A stretch of DNA of 23,904 nucleotides from JBBTQJ01 sp038065755 (GTDB lineage: Bacteria > Patescibacteriota > Minisyncoccia > Minisyncoccales > Staskawiczbacteraceae), in the NCBI GenBank assembly GCA_038065755.1, contig JBBTQJ010000009.1, positions 1-23,904 of the forward strand, given 5' to 3'. The position numbers were made by a program, and so were the translations under genes. Below the pieces are notes generated by a model, which did no database searches, was not told the DNA's origin, and saw only the letters and a list, made by a program, of their open reading frames with translations. Positions 21,154 to 23,904 of the stretch are shown one piece after another. Positions within the stretch are counted from its first letter, which is position 1. Each line of letters opens with the position of its first letter.

Positions 21154-21819
21154 ATGCCAGAGTCAGCAACACAAGCTTTTTTAGAAATACAAGACATAAA
21201 AGAAGGAATTTTAATGTTAAAAAATAACGCCATAAGAGGGGTGTTGATGGTTTCTTCTGTTAACTTTGCCTTAAAATCAGACGAAGAGCAGACAGCTATT
21301 ATTTATGCCTTTCAAAATTTTTTAAACTCTTTAGATTTTTCCTGCCAGATTATTGTGCAGTCAAGAAACATAAACATTACGCCCTATTTAGACGATTTAA
21401 AAGACCTTGAAGAAAAACAAACCAACGAACTTCTTCGCGCCCAAACCTCATCTTACAGAGAATTTATTAAAAATATGGTTGTGGGAGACACGGTTATGAC
21501 AAAAAGTTTTTTTGTTATTGTGCCCTATACTTTAATGGAGGCTTTGGGAGTAAGGGCCGCCACAAAACAATATAACTTTCTTAAAAATTTAAGTGGCAAA
21601 AAACAGCAAAGCCAAGAAATAAAAGACAGCGATTTCCAAAGGTGCAAGGTGCAGTTGTGGCAGAGAATGGAATTTTTGGCTATGGGGTTAAAAAGATGCG
21701 GTTTAGAAGCTGTTCCCCTTACAACCCCAGAGCTTATTGAATTGTTCTGGGCAATACACCACCCCGAGCAGGCCGAGGTTGGATATTATCCGGAGATACT
21801 GCCCGAACTATTAACTTAA
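21154..21819 (+). CDS. TraC-like N-terminal-domain protein of the T4SS operon
   Basis: 221 residues. It resembles the stand-alone N-terminal domain of TraC/VirB4 proteins found in Patescibacteria and Gram-positive systems: IQDIKEGILMLKNNAIRGVL at about 11-30, DEEQTAIIYAFQNFLNSLDF near 43-62, IIVQSRNINITPYL near 66-79, and the C-terminal helix LWQRMEFLAMGLKRCGL followed by LTTPELIELFWAIHHPEQAE. There is no Walker motif. It lies 13 nt before the VirB4 ATPase, so the two were probably split from one gene or act together at the base of the secretion machine. Confidence 0.75.
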   Translation: MPESATQAFLEIQDIKEGILMLKNNAIRGVLMVSSVNFALKSDEEQTAIIYAFQNFLNSLDFSCQIIVQSRNINITPYLDDLKDLEEKQTNELLRAQTSSYREFIKNMVVGDTVMTKSFFVIVPYTLMEALGVRAATKQYNFLKNLSGKKQQSQEIKDSDFQRCKVQLWQRMEFLAMGLKRCGLEAVPLTTPELIELFWAIHHPEQAEVGYYPEILPELLT

Positions 21820-21832
21820 AAAATTAACATCA

Positions 21833-23626
21833 ATGGGATTTTTTGACACTTTTAAAAAAAGAGACAACGTTTTAGAAGACAAAATATTTGAAGAGGAAAA
21901 GTTTGACGTAAGGGATATTGTTGCCCCGCCATATATTGGGGTAGGCCAAGACCACTTAAAATTAGGCGAACGGCTTGCCAAGTCTTTTTTTGTTTTTTCT
22001 TATCCAAGATATTTAAATACCGGATGGTTTTCGCCGGTTATTGATTTAAACACGCCTCTAGACATATCTTTTTTTGTGCATCCTATCAGCAGTGAAAACG
22101 TTTTAAAAAGATTAAGAAAAAAAATAACCGAAGTTTCTTCAGAACTTTTAGACAGGGAGGAAAAGGGGTTGGTAAGAGATCCGGCGTTAGAAATCGCTTA
22201 CAAAGACATTGAAAATTTAAGAGACAAATTAATGACAGCCCAGGAAAAAATGTTCCGATTCGGGCTTTATATCACTATTTATGAAAACACAGAAAAAGAA
22301 TTAAAAGACACAGAGCTTACTTTAAGGTCTATATTTGAATCCCGCTTAATTTATATAAAGCCGGCCCTTTTCCGCCAAAAAGAAGGGTTTATCTCTTGCA
22401 GCCCTTATGGCTTGGATTTACTTTTGGTGCACACCCCAATGGACACAGAGCCCCTGTCTACTTCTTTTCCCTTTATTTCTTTTGACCTAAGTTCAAACGA
22501 AGGAATTTTATATGGCATCAACCGGCATAATAATTCCCTTGTTTTGTTTGACAGATTCAGTTTGGAAAACGCCAATCTTGTTTGCTTCGCTAAGGCGGGA
22601 TCGGGCAAGTCATACGCCATTAAGTTAGAAATTTTGCGGTATTTAATGCAAGGCGTAGATTGTATAATCATAGACCCGGAAAATGAATATGAATTTTTAT
22701 CTGACGCCATCGGCGGTTCTTTCTTTAAAATTTCCCTAACCTCGCCCAACCACGTAAATCCTTTTGATTTGCCCATTCCCGGCCCGGATGATAACCCGGA
22801 AGACATTTTAAGGTCAAATATTATAAACCTGGTAGGTTTATTAAGAATTATGCTTGGCGGGCTTTCTCCCGAAGAAGACAGTATTATAGACGAGGCCCTT
22901 ACAGAAACCTATGCTATAAGAGACATCACCACGCAGTCTGACCCAAAAACCTGGCAAAACAACATTCCCCTGCTTTCTGATTTTACTGAAGTATTAGAAA
23001 GCATGGAAGGGGCGGAGTCTTTGGTAAGACGGCTTAAAAAATTTACCAAAGGAACTTTTGCCGACTTTTTTAACCAGCATTCAAATATATCGGTAGACAA
23101 AAATTTTGTTGTTTTTGGAATAAGAGATATGGAGGAATCTTTAAAACCCATCGCCCTTTATATAATTATGAGATATGTCTGGAATATCGTCAGGACAAAA
23201 CTTAAAAAAAGAATTTTAGTGGTGGACGAGGCCTGGTGGCTTATGCAATCAGAAGACGGAGCCTCGTTTTTATTTGGCATAGCAAAAAGAGGAAGAAAAT
23301 ACTGGCTTGGGGTTACAACAATCACTCAGGACGTAGAAGACTTTTTGACATCTACTTATGGCAAGGCAATTATTTCCAATTCTTCAATTCAATTTTTATT
23401 AAAACAATCACCCGCCACAATTGACGTTGTGCAGCACACATTTAATCTTACAGAGCAGGAAAAATTTTTATTGCTTGAGGCGGCGGTGGGAGAAGGGCTT
23501 TTTTTTGCCGGTAAAAAACACGTGGCCTTGTCTGTTGTTGCCAGCTATACAGAAGACCAGATAATAACAACTGCCCCAGACGAAGTTTTAAGAATTAAAG
23601 AAGCAAGAAAAAAACTAATAAAATAA
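21833..23626 (+). CDS. VirB4/TraC-like T4SS ATPase
   Basis: 597 residues. The N-terminal part (about 1-230) contains IAPPYIGVGQ-like VAPPYIGVGQDHLKLGERLA and the VirB4 N-terminal fold. The ATPase domain has Walker A AKAGSGKSY near 253-261, a DPENEYEFL sequence near 283-291, Walker B ILVVDEAWWLM near 461-471, and the late motif TITQDVEDFL near 498-507. All are intact. VirB4 powers assembly of, and substrate entry into, T4SS-like machines at the inner membrane. It is transcribed with the PrgI and TraC-like genes. A palindrome separates it from the next gene. Confidence 0.93.
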   Translation: MGFFDTFKKRDNVLEDKIFEEEKFDVRDIVAPPYIGVGQDHLKLGERLAKSFFVFSYPRYLNTGWFSPVIDLNTPLDISFFVHPISSENVLKRLRKKITEVSSELLDREEKGLVRDPALEIAYKDIENLRDKLMTAQEKMFRFGLYITIYENTEKELKDTELTLRSIFESRLIYIKPALFRQKEGFISCSPYGLDLLLVHTPMDTEPLSTSFPFISFDLSSNEGILYGINRHNNSLVLFDRFSLENANLVCFAKAGSGKSYAIKLEILRYLMQGVDCIIIDPENEYEFLSDAIGGSFFKISLTSPNHVNPFDLPIPGPDDNPEDILRSNIINLVGLLRIMLGGLSPEEDSIIDEALTETYAIRDITTQSDPKTWQNNIPLLSDFTEVLESMEGAESLVRRLKKFTKGTFADFFNQHSNISVDKNFVVFGIRDMEESLKPIALYIIMRYVWNIVRTKLKKRILVVDEAWWLMQSEDGASFLFGIAKRGRKYWLGVTTITQDVEDFLTSTYGKAIISNSSIQFLLKQSPATIDVVQHTFNLTEQEKFLLLEAAVGEGLFFAGKKHVALSVVASYTEDQIITTAPDEVLRIKEARKKLIK

Positions 23627-23630
23627 ATAA

Positions 23631-23651
23631 TTGGGACGTCTGACGTCCCAA
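23631..23651. repeat. Palindromic element after virB4 (GACGTC-T-GACGTC core)
   Basis: TTGGGACGTC (23631-23640) and GACGTCCCAA (23642-23651) are perfect arms around one T. It lies between the VirB4 stop and the next ATG, with no T-run. It is related to the element in rsmA. Confidence 0.8.
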
Positions 23652-23657
23652 TAAAAT

Positions 23658-23904
23658 ATGCTTAAAGGAATTATACCAAGCTCGGGACAGCTTACAAAAA
23701 CAGCTATAATGACTGCCATTGCGGTTCCAGAAGGAATAATAATGCTGGTTATTGCGGTTTTTCTTGACGCAGCCGGCCTTATCTTATTTGTTTTGGATTT
23801 TGCCGGAGTTGGCATACCTTTAAGTTTTTTGCCGGATATTATGGGCGCTGTAAGCATTGGCACGTGGGTCACCCCCAGGTCTTTTTTTAGGGGGGTATTA
23901 TCAA
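23658..23904 (+). CDS. Membrane protein of the T4SS operon, 5' part only
   Basis: An open frame from ATG 23658 to the window edge (82 codons). It starts MLKGIIPSSGQLTKTAIMTA, then two hydrophobic stretches (IIMLVIAVFLDAAGLILFVL at about 26-45, and IPLSFLPDIMGAVSIGTWV near 53-71). It follows VirB4 by 31 nt on the same strand, so it is probably part of the same operon. Family not recognised. The antisense frame here is a shadow. Confidence 0.65.
   Translation, partial: MLKGIIPSSGQLTKTAIMTAIAVPEGIIMLVIAVFLDAAGLILFVLDFAGVGIPLSFLPDIMGAVSIGTWVTPRSFFRGVLS

Noticed and set aside
1..23904. CRISPR array, insertion sequence or transposase
   Set aside because: No regularly spaced repeats, no cas genes and no transposase-like protein are visible on either strand.

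Overview
The window looks like a draft-assembly piece of a Patescibacteria (CPR) genome, most likely a Parcubacteria-type lineage. Three things support this. The sequence is AT-rich with short intergenic gaps. The housekeeping genes mostly lack Shine-Dalgarno sequences. The gene content includes a T4SS-type pilin, PrgI, a TraC-like protein and a VirB4 ATPase, a giant VirB6-like membrane protein, a LysM/M23 peptidase, NYN-domain nucleases and several nucleotidyltransferase/HEPN pairs. TAA, TAG and TGA all end genes normally, so the code appears standard. The lineage is inferred from gene content alone. Two 10-N gaps (9122-9131, 10419-10428), one probable chimeric join and several apparent frame breaks show that the assembly is imperfect.

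Layout. (1) 1-2645: a decayed and an intact Asp-box protein in tandem, a T4SS-type pilin, tRNA-Lys(CUU), and a type IV pilin whose reading frame is broken near 2531 and whose prepilin cleavage site lies inside an inverted repeat. (2) 2646-7227: a plus-strand housekeeping block of rpsO, a NYN-domain gene, pnp, a coiled-coil protein and a DksA/TraR-type zinc finger, ending at a bidirectional terminator. (3) 7243-9347: a divergent pair, the LysM/M23 peptidase (minus) and rsmA (plus). rsmA carries an in-frame palindromic element and an assembly gap that probably sits in a second one. (4) 9372-10164: a palindrome and an MNT/HI0074-type pair. (5) 10321-13636: a VirB6-like gene, interrupted in this assembly by a gap and a CTP synthase fragment, and a small partner gene. 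(6) 13701-19520: a mostly minus-strand accessory block with an SPFH/band-7 membrane protein, a polytopic membrane protein with a small two-helix partner, a membrane-anchored zinc-finger protein, a second NYN protein and an AbiE-type toxin-antitoxin operon. (7) 19546-20423: a MntA/HepT-type pair. (8) 20531 to the end: PrgI, TraC-like protein, VirB4 ATPase and the start of a membrane protein.

How the genes fit together. Blocks 5 and 8 look like two parts of one T4SS-like, envelope-spanning machine, with the T4SS-type pilin of block 1 as a possible subunit. Block 6-7 looks like a cargo or defence island between them. The strongest hint of an undescribed system is in block 6. Three separate transcription units (SPFH protein; membrane protein plus small partner; zinc-finger membrane protein) each start from an almost identical minus-strand promoter, TTGACA-N17-TATAAG with an extended -10, followed by a near-palindromic leader. 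Two of them share about 120 bp down to the Shine-Dalgarno. Unlike the housekeeping genes, these genes have strong AGGAG-type ribosome-binding sites, which suggests a co-regulated and perhaps acquired membrane module. Toxin-antitoxin-like modules are also unusually dense: three in about 11 kb.
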